This document shows positions 1-7,815 of a stretch of 42,100 nucleotides of DNA, piece by piece. The stretch comes from an uncultured Bacteroidota bacterium (GTDB lineage Bacteria; Bacteroidota; Bacteroidia; Flavobacteriales; Flavobacteriaceae), in the NCBI GenBank assembly GCA_902595825.1, contig CACJRP010000012.1, positions 1-42,100 of the forward strand, read 5' to 3'. Made by a program: the position numbers and the translations under genes. The notes below the pieces were generated by a model. The model was not told the origin of the DNA. It did not search any database and saw nothing but the letters and a program-made list of their open reading frames with translations. How positions within the stretch are numbered: position 1 is the first letter of the stretch; each line of letters begins with the position of its first letter.

Positions 1-1
1 A

Positions 2-88
2 TATCAAGCAATTCAGGTAGATAAAAAAAATAAAGTTTACTATGGAGCATCTGAATCAAGAAAGGATGGAAACGCTGCAGGCTACTAG
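2..88 (+). CDS. ggt: gamma-glutamyltransferase, C-terminal fragment (gene enters from left edge)
   Basis: The frame opening at base 2 is free of stops and ends at TAG 86-88. Its 28 residues finish with YYGASESRKDGNAAGY. This resembles the conserved end of gamma-glutamyltranspeptidases (GASDPRRDGAAxGY-type), periplasmic enzymes that cleave glutathione and other gamma-glutamyl compounds. Only the end of the small subunit is in the window, so the catalytic Thr and the signal peptide cannot be checked. It is followed 40 bases later by the NagB-LmbE gene on the same strand. The call rests on one terminal motif. Confidence 0.7.
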   Translation, partial: YQAIQVDKKNKVYYGASESRKDGNAAGY

Positions 89-93
89 ATGTT

Positions 94-110
94 TATATTT
101 GTTATCTTTG
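94..110 (+). promoter_or_regulatory. tandem Bacteroidota -7 elements upstream of the NagB-LmbE gene
   Basis: Two perfect TAnnTTTG matches lie back to back: TATATTTG at 94-101 and TATCTTTG at 103-110. No good TTG -33 box is seen at the expected distance. If the second is used, transcription would start about 12 bases before the ATG at 129. Such AT-rich motifs arise by chance, so this is suggestive only. Confidence 0.4.
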
Positions 111-128
111 TACCACAGCATTTAATCT

Positions 129-2036
129 ATGGAAAATAAAAATATTTTTTATGATGCTCCAGGTAAATTTCAAGATACCAGATTTGAAAGAATCCATAAT
201 GTTACTTTCCCTTCAGCTGCTGAAGCGTCAAGACTCGTTGCTGAAGAAATTGCCACTGGAATTCGTTCAAGTATAAACAAACCGTACGTTTTAGGTCTTG
301 CCACAGGTTCATCTCCTATAGGAGTTTATAAAGAACTTGTCTTTCTTCATAAAAAAGAAGGATTAAGTTTTAAAAATGTTGTCACTTTTAATTTAGATGA
401 ATACTTTCCCATTGAAAAAAATGACCTCCTTAGCTATAATCATTTTATGAATTATCATCTCTTTGATCATATCGATATTCCCAAGGAAAATATCAACATC
501 CCCAAAGGGAATATTTCTCCAAAGGATATTTACAGTTATTGCAACGAGTATGAGAAAAAAATAAACAATCTTGGAGGTTTAGATTTCCAGCTACTTGGAA
601 TTGGAAGAACAGGTCACATTGGGTTTAACGAACCAGGATCTAATAAAAACTCTGTGACTAGATTAGTTTCGTTAGACTTTATTACTAAAGAGGATGCAGC
701 TGGAGACTTTAACGGAATAGACAATGTCCCTGACAAAGCCATTACTATGGGAGTGGATACTATAATGAAAGCAAAAAGAATTGTTTTACTCGCATGGGGT
801 CATAAAAAGTCGGAGAAAGTTTCAAAATCTATAGAAGGCCCTATTTCAAGTATGGTTCCTGCTTCTTTTCTTCAGGCCCATAGTAACACTTCTATTATAC
901 TTGATGAAGAAGCAAGTTCTGAACTTACTAGATATAAAACTCCATGGCTAGTTAAGGATTGTAAGTGGAATGATACTTTAAGAAAAAAAGCTATCGCTTG
1001 GCTATGCAATAAATTACAAAAACCCATATTAAAGTTGACTCAAAGAGATTACAATGAAAACGGATTATCCGATCTTTTGGAAACCAAGGGTTCTGGTTAT
1101 GAATTAAATATTTGGATGTTTAATCAACTTCAAAGATCAATTACCGGATGGCCAGGAGGAAAACCAAATCATTCTGATGAAAATAGACCCGAAAGAGCAT
1201 TACCTGCAAAGAAAAGAGTTCTTGTTTTTAGTCCACACCCAGATGATGATGTCATTTCAATGGGAGGCACTTTAGCTAGATTGATTGATCAAAATCATGA
1301 GGTTTATGTTGCTTACCAAACTTCTGGGAATATTGCAGTTTCTGATGAGGACGCTAGAAGGTATGTTGATGTATCTATTGCAACTAGTGGAGATTCTAAA
1401 AAAATGAATAGCCTTAAATTAGAGTTAACAAATAAAAAAGAGGGTACTACTGATAGTAACGAGTTAAATAAATTAAAAGGAGACATTCGAAAAAGCGAAT
1501 GTTTTGCGGCAGCTAGAGTTTTAAATTTAGAAGAAAATCGTCTACATTTTCTTAATTTGCCTTTTTATCAGACGCGTAAAGTTGAGAAGAAAGATCCATC
1601 TCAAAAAGATATAAATATTGTTAAAGGACTAATAGAGGAATTAAAGCCCCATCAGATTTTTGCTGCTGGAGATTTGGCAGATCCCCACGGGACTCATAAA
1701 ATTTGTTTGGATATTCTATTCGAAGCAATTTCTGAAATAAAAAATAAATCTTTTATGAAAGATTGTTGGCTATGGCTTTACAGAGGCGCTTGGCAAGAGT
1801 GGGATATTAATGAAATTGATATGGCAGTACCCATGAGTCCAGAACAAGTGGTTCAAAAAAGAAATTCAATATTATCTCATCAATCTCAGAAAGATAAAGT
1901 AATGTATCAAGGACAGGACAAGCGCGACTTTTGGCTACGAGCAGAGGAGCGAAATCGAAATACTGCAATAACATTCAATAAATTAGGATTAACTGAATAC
2001 CAAGCAATAGAAGCATTTAAAAGACATAAATTCTAA
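129..2036 (+). CDS. nagB: glucosamine-6-phosphate deaminase-like protein fused to an LmbE/PIG-L deacetylase
   Basis: This is a cytosolic two-domain enzyme of 635 residues. Residues ~25-290 are NagB-like: sugar-phosphate loop LATGSSPIGVY (57-67), NLDEY (88-92, D90 matching the proton-transfer Asp of E. coli NagB) and GIGRTGHIGFNEP (157-169). Residues ~360-635 are LmbE/PIG-L-like, with the metal motif PHPDDD (369-374) and a later ADPHGTHK. NagB converts GlcN-6-P to Fru-6-P and ammonia; LmbE-family enzymes remove acetyl from N-acetylglucosamine groups, so the fusion could deacetylate and then deaminate an amino sugar. The catalytic Asp141 of E. coli NagB is Thr161 here, while His163 and Glu168 are kept. 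The same fused layout is common in Bacteroidota and usually annotated nagB; whether it is a true NagB is unproven. The ATG at 129 is the first in frame. Confidence 0.85.
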   Translation: MENKNIFYDAPGKFQDTRFERIHNVTFPSAAEASRLVAEEIATGIRSSINKPYVLGLATGSSPIGVYKELVFLHKKEGLSFKNVVTFNLDEYFPIEKNDLLSYNHFMNYHLFDHIDIPKENINIPKGNISPKDIYSYCNEYEKKINNLGGLDFQLLGIGRTGHIGFNEPGSNKNSVTRLVSLDFITKEDAAGDFNGIDNVPDKAITMGVDTIMKAKRIVLLAWGHKKSEKVSKSIEGPISSMVPASFLQAHSNTSIILDEEASSELTRYKTPWLVKDCKWNDTLRKKAIAWLCNKLQKPILKLTQRDYNENGLSDLLETKGSGYELNIWMFNQLQRSITGWPGGKPNHSDENRPERALPAKKRVLVFSPHPDDDVISMGGTLARLIDQNHEVYVAYQTSGNIAVSDEDARRYVDVSIATSGDSKKMNSLKLELTNKKEGTTDSNELNKLKGDIRKSECFAAARVLNLEENRLHFLNLPFYQTRKVEKKDPSQKDINIVKGLIEELKPHQIFAAGDLADPHGTHKICLDILFEAISEIKNKSFMKDCWLWLYRGAWQEWDINEIDMAVPMSPEQVVQKRNSILSHQSQKDKVMYQGQDKRDFWLRAEERNRNTAITFNKLGLTEYQAIEAFKRHKF

Positions 2037-2038
2037 AT

Positions 2039-3442
2039 TTACTCTCCATATACTTTGAAAGGGTAGACAATATCATCTGAGCTTATTTTTTCTAGTTTCA
2101 AATCTCCCAAGTTAAAAATCTGTTTTAAACTATCTGGTATTAATATTTCTTGAATATTTTGTTTGCCTGATTTAAATAAATTAACGTTGGTCAAATTTGG
2201 ATATTTATAAAAATTAGAAATATACTTAAAATCAAATTGGGTATTAACAAGACTTATCTTTTTCAAATTAGGGAGGTTTGACAAAATATTCGACTTTTCA
2301 CCATTGATATTAGTATTATCTAATTTTAAAATTGTTAAGTTTTTAAAATCTTTAATATATTCAAAAATATTATCTGTTATATTGGTATTACTGAGATCCA
2401 ATTCGACAATGTTGTCTTTAATATTAATAAGCTGCTGAATAGATTTATCGCTAAAATCGCCAACATTAACACATGAGACCTTTAAAAAGGGTGATGATTC
2501 GAAAATGTTTACAACTAAAAAACCTTTGTCTCTTAAATCAGAAAGCTCTACATTGGCTACTTCTTCTTCGTCTTTTTCCGGAAAGATGCCATTAGGTTTG
2601 TTTGGAAAAAAAGAAGCTAATATCTTTTTAGGTATAGGTAAATCACCAACCAAAGCATTTTTAGATGCGGAATTATCAATCCAAATTTTAATCAACTCAA
2701 TTTCTTCCTTACTGGGTTGAGTTCTAGATTTTGGCGGCATATGATAACGATCTTCGATAGGGAGAGTCATTCGTTTGTGTATCTTACTTTCCATTGAATT
2801 GTTAATCATTAAAACTGAACCATTTTTTCCCCCTTTCATAATGGCATTGTAGCTATTCATCTTAAGTCCACCTTTAGTTTTTTTATCGTTGTGGCATGAA
2901 ACGCACCTCTGGGTAAGAATTGGTTGAATAATATCGGTGTAAAATACAGCATTTTTGTAATTTTTAGGATCAAGTTCAATGATATCATTTTGATACTCTA
3001 ACCCTAATAAACCTTTAATCTCTGGCGGTAAAGGTTCGATTAAATGATCACTACCATGGGTTATATTTCCACCCAAATGCCCCGTTACTAAGAGAGAAAT
3101 TGATAGACCAGCAAATAGGAAATTTTTATGTAAACTTTTAAAATTTTCGTATTTAAGTTTTAAGTAAAACAGAAAGCAAAAAACCATTGTAAAAATTCCC
3201 ATTATAAGATGCCATTGAACGCTTTCCCATGCATAACCTTCTCTGTCGTACTGTAAATAGCCAGTAGCAATTGAGAAAATTGATGTGATAAAAGCCCACA
3301 AAAAAACAAATCTTAAGACGGGGGCATGTTCTTTTTTATTTCTAAAAAATATATCCAGCATTAATCCAATTATTATAAAACCAATAGGTAAATGGACAAA
3401 TAGTGGATGGAATCTACCTATTAGATCGTAGATAAAACCCAT
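2039..3442 (-). CDS. membrane-anchored c-type cytochrome with leucine-rich tail
   Basis: This protein has 467 residues. The first ~126 residues form about four membrane helices (roughly 15-31, 43-62, 76-94, 107-126), like the small membrane domains found ahead of planctomycete-type cytochromes. A single haem-binding CVSCH follows at 180-184 in a PSCyt1-like context, including MPPKSRTQPSKEEIELIKIWI. From ~320 on there are leucine-rich repeats (ELDLSNTNITD, LKLDNTNING). It is the last gene of a three-gene minus-strand block, 5 bases after the DUF1501 gene, and ends 2 bases from the convergent NagB-LmbE gene. It probably sits in the inner membrane with haem and repeats in the periplasm. Its partner and substrate are unknown. 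Confidence 0.75.
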   Translation of the reverse strand: MGFIYDLIGRFHPLFVHLPIGFIIIGLMLDIFFRNKKEHAPVLRFVFLWAFITSIFSIATGYLQYDREGYAWESVQWHLIMGIFTMVFCFLFYLKLKYENFKSLHKNFLFAGLSISLLVTGHLGGNITHGSDHLIEPLPPEIKGLLGLEYQNDIIELDPKNYKNAVFYTDIIQPILTQRCVSCHNDKKTKGGLKMNSYNAIMKGGKNGSVLMINNSMESKIHKRMTLPIEDRYHMPPKSRTQPSKEEIELIKIWIDNSASKNALVGDLPIPKKILASFFPNKPNGIFPEKDEEEVANVELSDLRDKGFLVVNIFESSPFLKVSCVNVGDFSDKSIQQLINIKDNIVELDLSNTNITDNIFEYIKDFKNLTILKLDNTNINGEKSNILSNLPNLKKISLVNTQFDFKYISNFYKYPNLTNVNLFKSGKQNIQEILIPDSLKQIFNLGDLKLEKISSDDIVYPFKVYGE

Positions 3443-3447
3443 ATTTA

Positions 3448-4947
3448 TTAAGATAAAATTTCATTAATAACTCTTCCTTCAACATCTGTCAATCTAAAAG
3501 GTCTTCCTTGAAATTGGTAAGTAAATTCTTCGTGGTCAAAGCCAAGTAAATGTAATATCGTTGCGTGTATGTCGTGTACTGAAACTCTACCTTCAACTCC
3601 GGTGTAGCCTAACTCGTCTGTCTTACCATGAACCACTCCTTTTTTAATGCCTCCACCAGCCATCCACATAGTAAATGCATCCCCTTGATGATCCCGACCT
3701 ACAAATAGATTTCCAACTCCAATACGGTTTTCTTGCATTGGTGTTCTACCAAATTCGCCCCCCCAGATAACAAGTGTGTCATCGAGTAACCCTCTTTGTT
3801 TTAAATCTAAAATTAATGCGGCGACAGGTCTATCCATCATCTGACATTTTTTCAAGAACCCAGCTGTCAAACTAGTCGCTTCTAGATCTCCGTGTGCATC
3901 CCAACCATAATCATAAAGTTGGACGAACCTTACTCCTTTCTCGACCATCTTTCTCGCTAAAAGACAATTGTTAGCGAATGATTCTTCACCAGGTTTGACA
4001 CCGTACATCTCGTGTATATATTCAGGTTCATTGTTTATATCCATTACATCAGGAACTGAAACCTGCATTTTATATGCCATTTCGTACTGATTAATCCTAG
4101 TTAGTACCTCAGGATCATTAAACTTTTCGTGTTCTTTAAGATTTATATCGTTTATTGATTTTATGAGTTTTTCTTTTAGGGTTCTATTTACCCCTTTTGG
4201 ATCTGACAAATAAAGAACAGGGTCTCCTTTTGATCTACAATGAACACCTTGGTAAACGGATGGTAAAAAACCATTTCCCCAGACACTTTTTCCTGCATCT
4301 GGAGCAGCACCACCTGATGTCAAAACTACAAATCCAGGAAGATTAGCGTTTTCTGAACCTAGACCATATGTTACCCATGAGCCAAGACTAGGTCTGCCCA
4401 ATCTTGCACTTCCTGTAAACATAAAGGTCTGTGCTGGGCCGTGATTAAATTGGTCTGTATGAACTGCTTTTAAAAATGCAACTTCATCAATGATTTTTTT
4501 AAAGTGAGGTAAATTATTTGATACCCAGTTGCCAGATTCACCTTCCTTAGAAAATACAGCCTGTGGGCCTAACATTTTTGGGACTCCTCTGATAAAAGCA
4601 AACTTTTTTCCTTTCAAAAGGGATTCCGGACAAGGTTTGTTATTTAATTTAACTAATTCAGGCTTGTAGTCAAAAAGTTCCAGTTGGGACGGGGCTCCAA
4701 CCATATGTAGATAAATTACACTTTTTACCTTTGGCAAAAAAGGAGGCGCAGAGGGTGACAAAGGGTTGAGTAATCTTTCAGCGCCAGATACACCTAAACT
4801 CTCTTTTCCAGAAAAACATGACCCAAGTAAAGAACCAAGAGCCATACCACCTAAGCCTAGGGTACAATCTTTTAAAAAATGTCTTCTCGAATTGAGTTTC
4901 GCATTTGCAGTGTTTTTCTCTTCAAGTAGTTTTTTTATATTATCCAT
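3448..4947 (-). CDS. DUF1501 family protein, Tat-exported, possible lipoprotein
   Basis: This is a 499-residue sulfatase-fold-like protein of the DUF1501 family. The twin-arginine motif SRRHFLK (20-26) precedes a Gly-rich hydrophobic stretch that ends in LLGSC (40-44). It may therefore be exported folded by Tat and then lipidated at Cys44. Family-typical segments are VIYLHMVGAPSQLELFDYKP, FVQLYDYGWDAHGD, DTLVIWGGEFGRTP and GRDHQGDAFTMW. DUF1501 proteins are almost always encoded beside DUF1549/DUF1553 cytochromes, as here: the upstream gene overlaps this one by 8 bases. The reaction is not established; the alkaline-phosphatase-like fold is family knowledge, not visible here. ATG at 4945-4947. 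Confidence 0.88.
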   Translation of the reverse strand: MDNIKKLLEEKNTANAKLNSRRHFLKDCTLGLGGMALGSLLGSCFSGKESLGVSGAERLLNPLSPSAPPFLPKVKSVIYLHMVGAPSQLELFDYKPELVKLNNKPCPESLLKGKKFAFIRGVPKMLGPQAVFSKEGESGNWVSNNLPHFKKIIDEVAFLKAVHTDQFNHGPAQTFMFTGSARLGRPSLGSWVTYGLGSENANLPGFVVLTSGGAAPDAGKSVWGNGFLPSVYQGVHCRSKGDPVLYLSDPKGVNRTLKEKLIKSINDINLKEHEKFNDPEVLTRINQYEMAYKMQVSVPDVMDINNEPEYIHEMYGVKPGEESFANNCLLARKMVEKGVRFVQLYDYGWDAHGDLEATSLTAGFLKKCQMMDRPVAALILDLKQRGLLDDTLVIWGGEFGRTPMQENRIGVGNLFVGRDHQGDAFTMWMAGGGIKKGVVHGKTDELGYTGVEGRVSVHDIHATILHLLGFDHEEFTYQFQGRPFRLTDVEGRVINEILS

Positions 4948-7708
4948 GCGTTAAAAATTCATCAAGATTCATAATTGCACTTGCCACTATCGCTAAAGAT
5001 GCAAGTTTATTAGACACTTTTTTATTCTCTAAATAAAAATCATTGAGTCCATCTGGGCTTTTAGTGTAAAAATCACTTGAATCATTATATAAATTTATTA
5101 AAGAATTTAATTTATCATCACTTAATTCCCTGTACGTTGCAAATTCGAACATATCTTTTATAGCATCTTCATAAGGTTTATTTGAATGAAGGTTTGCAAA
5201 TGCAAGAGCTGCTTCAAGGTACACAGGGTCATTTAAAGTAACTAGTGCCTGAAGTGGTGTATTGGTTGGAATTCTTTTTACATAACATACTTCTCTCATA
5301 TTTACATCGAAAGTTGTCATAGAAGGATAAGGACTTGTTCGTTTAACAAAAGTGTAAAGTCCTCTTCTATATTTATCTTCACCTTTACTTTCAACCCATT
5401 GGTCACCATTATAAGGACTCTCCCAAATTCCGTCAGGTTGAGGTGGCATAACACCCGGTCCAAACATTTTTTTACTTAAAAGACCTGATACAAAAAGGGC
5501 TTGATCTCTTATTTGCTCTGCGGTAAGTCTTAATCTTGGTCCTCTTGCATAAAAAACATTGTCGGGATCTTTAATACTATTTTCTTTTGAAATAATTGAA
5601 CTCTGTCTGTATGTTGAAGATAAAAGTATAGTTTTGATTAATTTTTTTAAACTCCAATCCATCGAATTCATAAATTCATACGAGAGCCAATCAAGAAGTG
5701 CGGGATGCGAAGGTGGTTCAGACTGAGTACCCATGTCTTCTATTGTATTTACGATTCCCCTCCCAAAAATTTGATACCAAATTCTATTTACAATTGTCCT
5801 AGCTGTAAGAGGGTTTTTTTTACTTGTTATCCATTTTGCAAAGCCTAGCCTATTTTTTTCCCATTTATTATCCCAACCATTTAAATTAGACGGAACGTTG
5901 GGCTTTACCTCTTCTTTTGGGGTCATCCAATTTCCTCTATCAAACATAAAAGTTTTTCTACTCATATGCTCGGGATTTTCAAGAGTGACGGGATGTAGAT
6001 CAGAAAATTTAGTACCACTTAATAGTTCAATGAATTGTTTTTTAATCCTTGGATAACCAGGTTTGTTTTTACCTGGGATTTCAGGAAGAAATGAAATCCA
6101 CTCCAAATCCAACAAGACGTCAGATTTTTTTATTTTTTCTGATGTCTCAGCTGATATATACAAATCAAAGGAACCTTCAATTTTCGGTATCTTGATGGCC
6201 GTAACCTTTTGATCGTCGTACCCTTCTGTCGATATATTGGGACTTTTATCTTTATCCAATTTTACTTTTCCGATAACCCTTCCATTGGGAGAGTTTTTTC
6301 TAAAAGTGATTGTAACCCCATTTTGATAAACAAAATTGCTAAAGTATAAAACTCTATTTTTAAGAGAGTTAGCATTTTTAAGCAAAACTTGCCCCCCATT
6401 TCTAAAACCTAAATATGAGGTCAAGAAATACGCATCGTTTTTGTCTATTACTTCAAATTGATTAGCATAATACACAGGATCGATGAATGTAATAAAACGT
6501 TCGAATATTTTTTTCTCGTCCTTACTTCCGTAATTCGAAATCCATTTTAAAATCTTATCACTTTTACTAATTAATTTTTCATCTAAAATTCTAAGTCTTG
6601 GTTCATTATGATTGTGGTCTGAATCAACGGTATTGTTAAAAAAAGCCATCACCTCATAATATTCTTTATGACGAATTGGATCATATGGATGACTGTGACA
6701 TTGAACACAGCTCATAGTCGTACTTTGAAGTGCATCAAATGTAGTATTAACTCTATCAATAATTGCGGCTACTCTATATTCCTCGTCGTCTGTACCTCCC
6801 TCTTGATTTGTCATTGTATTTCTGTGAAAAGCTGTAGCAATAAACTGGTCTACGGAAGGATTTGGTAATAAATCGCCTGCCAATTGTTCTATGGTAAATT
6901 CATCAAATGGTTTATCTTGATTTAAAGCATTAATAACCCAATCTCTATACCTCCAGATACTCCTTGTTCTGTCTGCTTCAAAACCATTGGTGTCGGCATA
7001 TCGAGCAAAATCAAGCCACCAACTTGCCCAGTTTTCTCCATATCCAAGATTGTCGAATAACTTGTCAATGAACTGCTCATAACTTATTTTATTTTCCAAA
7101 AAATTATTATAAATATTTTTTTCTGGGGGTAGTCCTGTTACATCAAAAGCCGCTCTTCTTGCAATGAGGTTTTTGGGGGCTGGTTTATTTGGAAACAGTG
7201 ATACATCTTCCATTCTCACAGCCACAAAGTGATCTATTGGATTAGTTAGGAAATTTAATTCCTCAAAACTTTTCCCCGGCTTAGGTATATTCTGCTTTTC
7301 AGGAGCAATATATGCCCAATGAGTACCCCATTTTGCGCCTTGATCTATCCATTTGGTTAAAATCTCAATCTCTTTTTCTGATAACTTGGGCTTTCTGTAG
7401 GGCATTCTTTCCTCTAAATCGGTCTCATGAAGTCTTTTAATAAGTTCACTTTTTTTTGCACTCCCAGGAATTATAGACGGCTTTCCAGATTGTGTAACTG
7501 CTATAGCTTCATCCCTGAAAAGAAAGCTTAACCCTGCATTTTTTTTTACTCCTCCATGACATGAGATGCACTTACTATTTAGTATTGGCTTGACATCGGC
7601 AGTGTAACTTATTATTTTTTTAGGTCTGAGTGAATTAAAAATCAATGAAATAAAAAAAATAATTGACGCAACTAGTAATAGTTTTTTATATTTTTTTAAA
7701 AAAAACAA
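4940..7708 (-). CDS. PSCyt1-DUF1549-DUF1553 cytochrome c protein
   Basis: This is a 922-residue protein with an N-terminal membrane helix (~10-27) and a PSCyt1 haem domain, CISCH at 47-51, extending to ~150. DUF1549 follows (from NPIDHFVAVRMED, through RRAAFDVTGLPP, to CVQCHSHPYDPI). A C-terminal DUF1553 carries LTARTIVNRIWYQIFGRG, SHPALLDWLSYEF, RLTAEQIRDQAL and PTNTPLQALVTLNDP. It is the first gene of the minus-strand block and overlaps DUF1501 by 8 bases. The start is TTG at 7706-7708: an in-frame TAA lies two codons upstream, and no ATG occurs before the haem domain. Such proteins are abundant in Planctomycetes, Verrucomicrobia and some marine Bacteroidota; their role, perhaps in polysaccharide or organosulfur breakdown, is not settled. 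Confidence 0.88.
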   Translation of the reverse strand: MFFLKKYKKLLLVASIIFFISLIFNSLRPKKIISYTADVKPILNSKCISCHGGVKKNAGLSFLFRDEAIAVTQSGKPSIIPGSAKKSELIKRLHETDLEERMPYRKPKLSEKEIEILTKWIDQGAKWGTHWAYIAPEKQNIPKPGKSFEELNFLTNPIDHFVAVRMEDVSLFPNKPAPKNLIARRAAFDVTGLPPEKNIYNNFLENKISYEQFIDKLFDNLGYGENWASWWLDFARYADTNGFEADRTRSIWRYRDWVINALNQDKPFDEFTIEQLAGDLLPNPSVDQFIATAFHRNTMTNQEGGTDDEEYRVAAIIDRVNTTFDALQSTTMSCVQCHSHPYDPIRHKEYYEVMAFFNNTVDSDHNHNEPRLRILDEKLISKSDKILKWISNYGSKDEKKIFERFITFIDPVYYANQFEVIDKNDAYFLTSYLGFRNGGQVLLKNANSLKNRVLYFSNFVYQNGVTITFRKNSPNGRVIGKVKLDKDKSPNISTEGYDDQKVTAIKIPKIEGSFDLYISAETSEKIKKSDVLLDLEWISFLPEIPGKNKPGYPRIKKQFIELLSGTKFSDLHPVTLENPEHMSRKTFMFDRGNWMTPKEEVKPNVPSNLNGWDNKWEKNRLGFAKWITSKKNPLTARTIVNRIWYQIFGRGIVNTIEDMGTQSEPPSHPALLDWLSYEFMNSMDWSLKKLIKTILLSSTYRQSSIISKENSIKDPDNVFYARGPRLRLTAEQIRDQALFVSGLLSKKMFGPGVMPPQPDGIWESPYNGDQWVESKGEDKYRRGLYTFVKRTSPYPSMTTFDVNMREVCYVKRIPTNTPLQALVTLNDPVYLEAALAFANLHSNKPYEDAIKDMFEFATYRELSDDKLNSLINLYNDSSDFYTKSPDGLNDFYLENKKVSNKLASLAIVASAIMNLDEFLTHG

Positions 7709-7724
7709 AGCTTAAAATTTCAAA

Positions 7725-7732
7725 CAAAAATA
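7725..7732 (-). promoter_or_regulatory. candidate -7 element for the cytochrome/DUF1501 operon
   Basis: Read on the minus strand this is TATTTTTG, a perfect TAnnTTTG match, ending 16 bases before the TTG start at 7708. It predicts a leader of about 10 bases. No TTG box is visible at the usual upstream distance. Confidence 0.35.
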
Positions 7733-7815
7733 GGTGTTTTTTCATACTTTTAAAATTCTTAATTATTATAAAAGCTAATATTTGTATAAACCACATTTAT
7801 TTTAAAAAAAAACCA

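Noticed and set aside
2505-2720. Plus-strand ORF inside the membrane cytochrome gene, and similar small ORFs inside other genes
   Set aside because: These are shadows of well-supported genes on the other strand or in another frame, with no family features or start signals of their own.
7663-7815. N-terminal extension of the GH97 gene by 51 residues
   Set aside because: The extension would put an unrelated Lys/Ile-rich stretch ahead of a clear signal peptide and would overlap the start of the divergent cytochrome gene. The ATG at 7816 is preferred.
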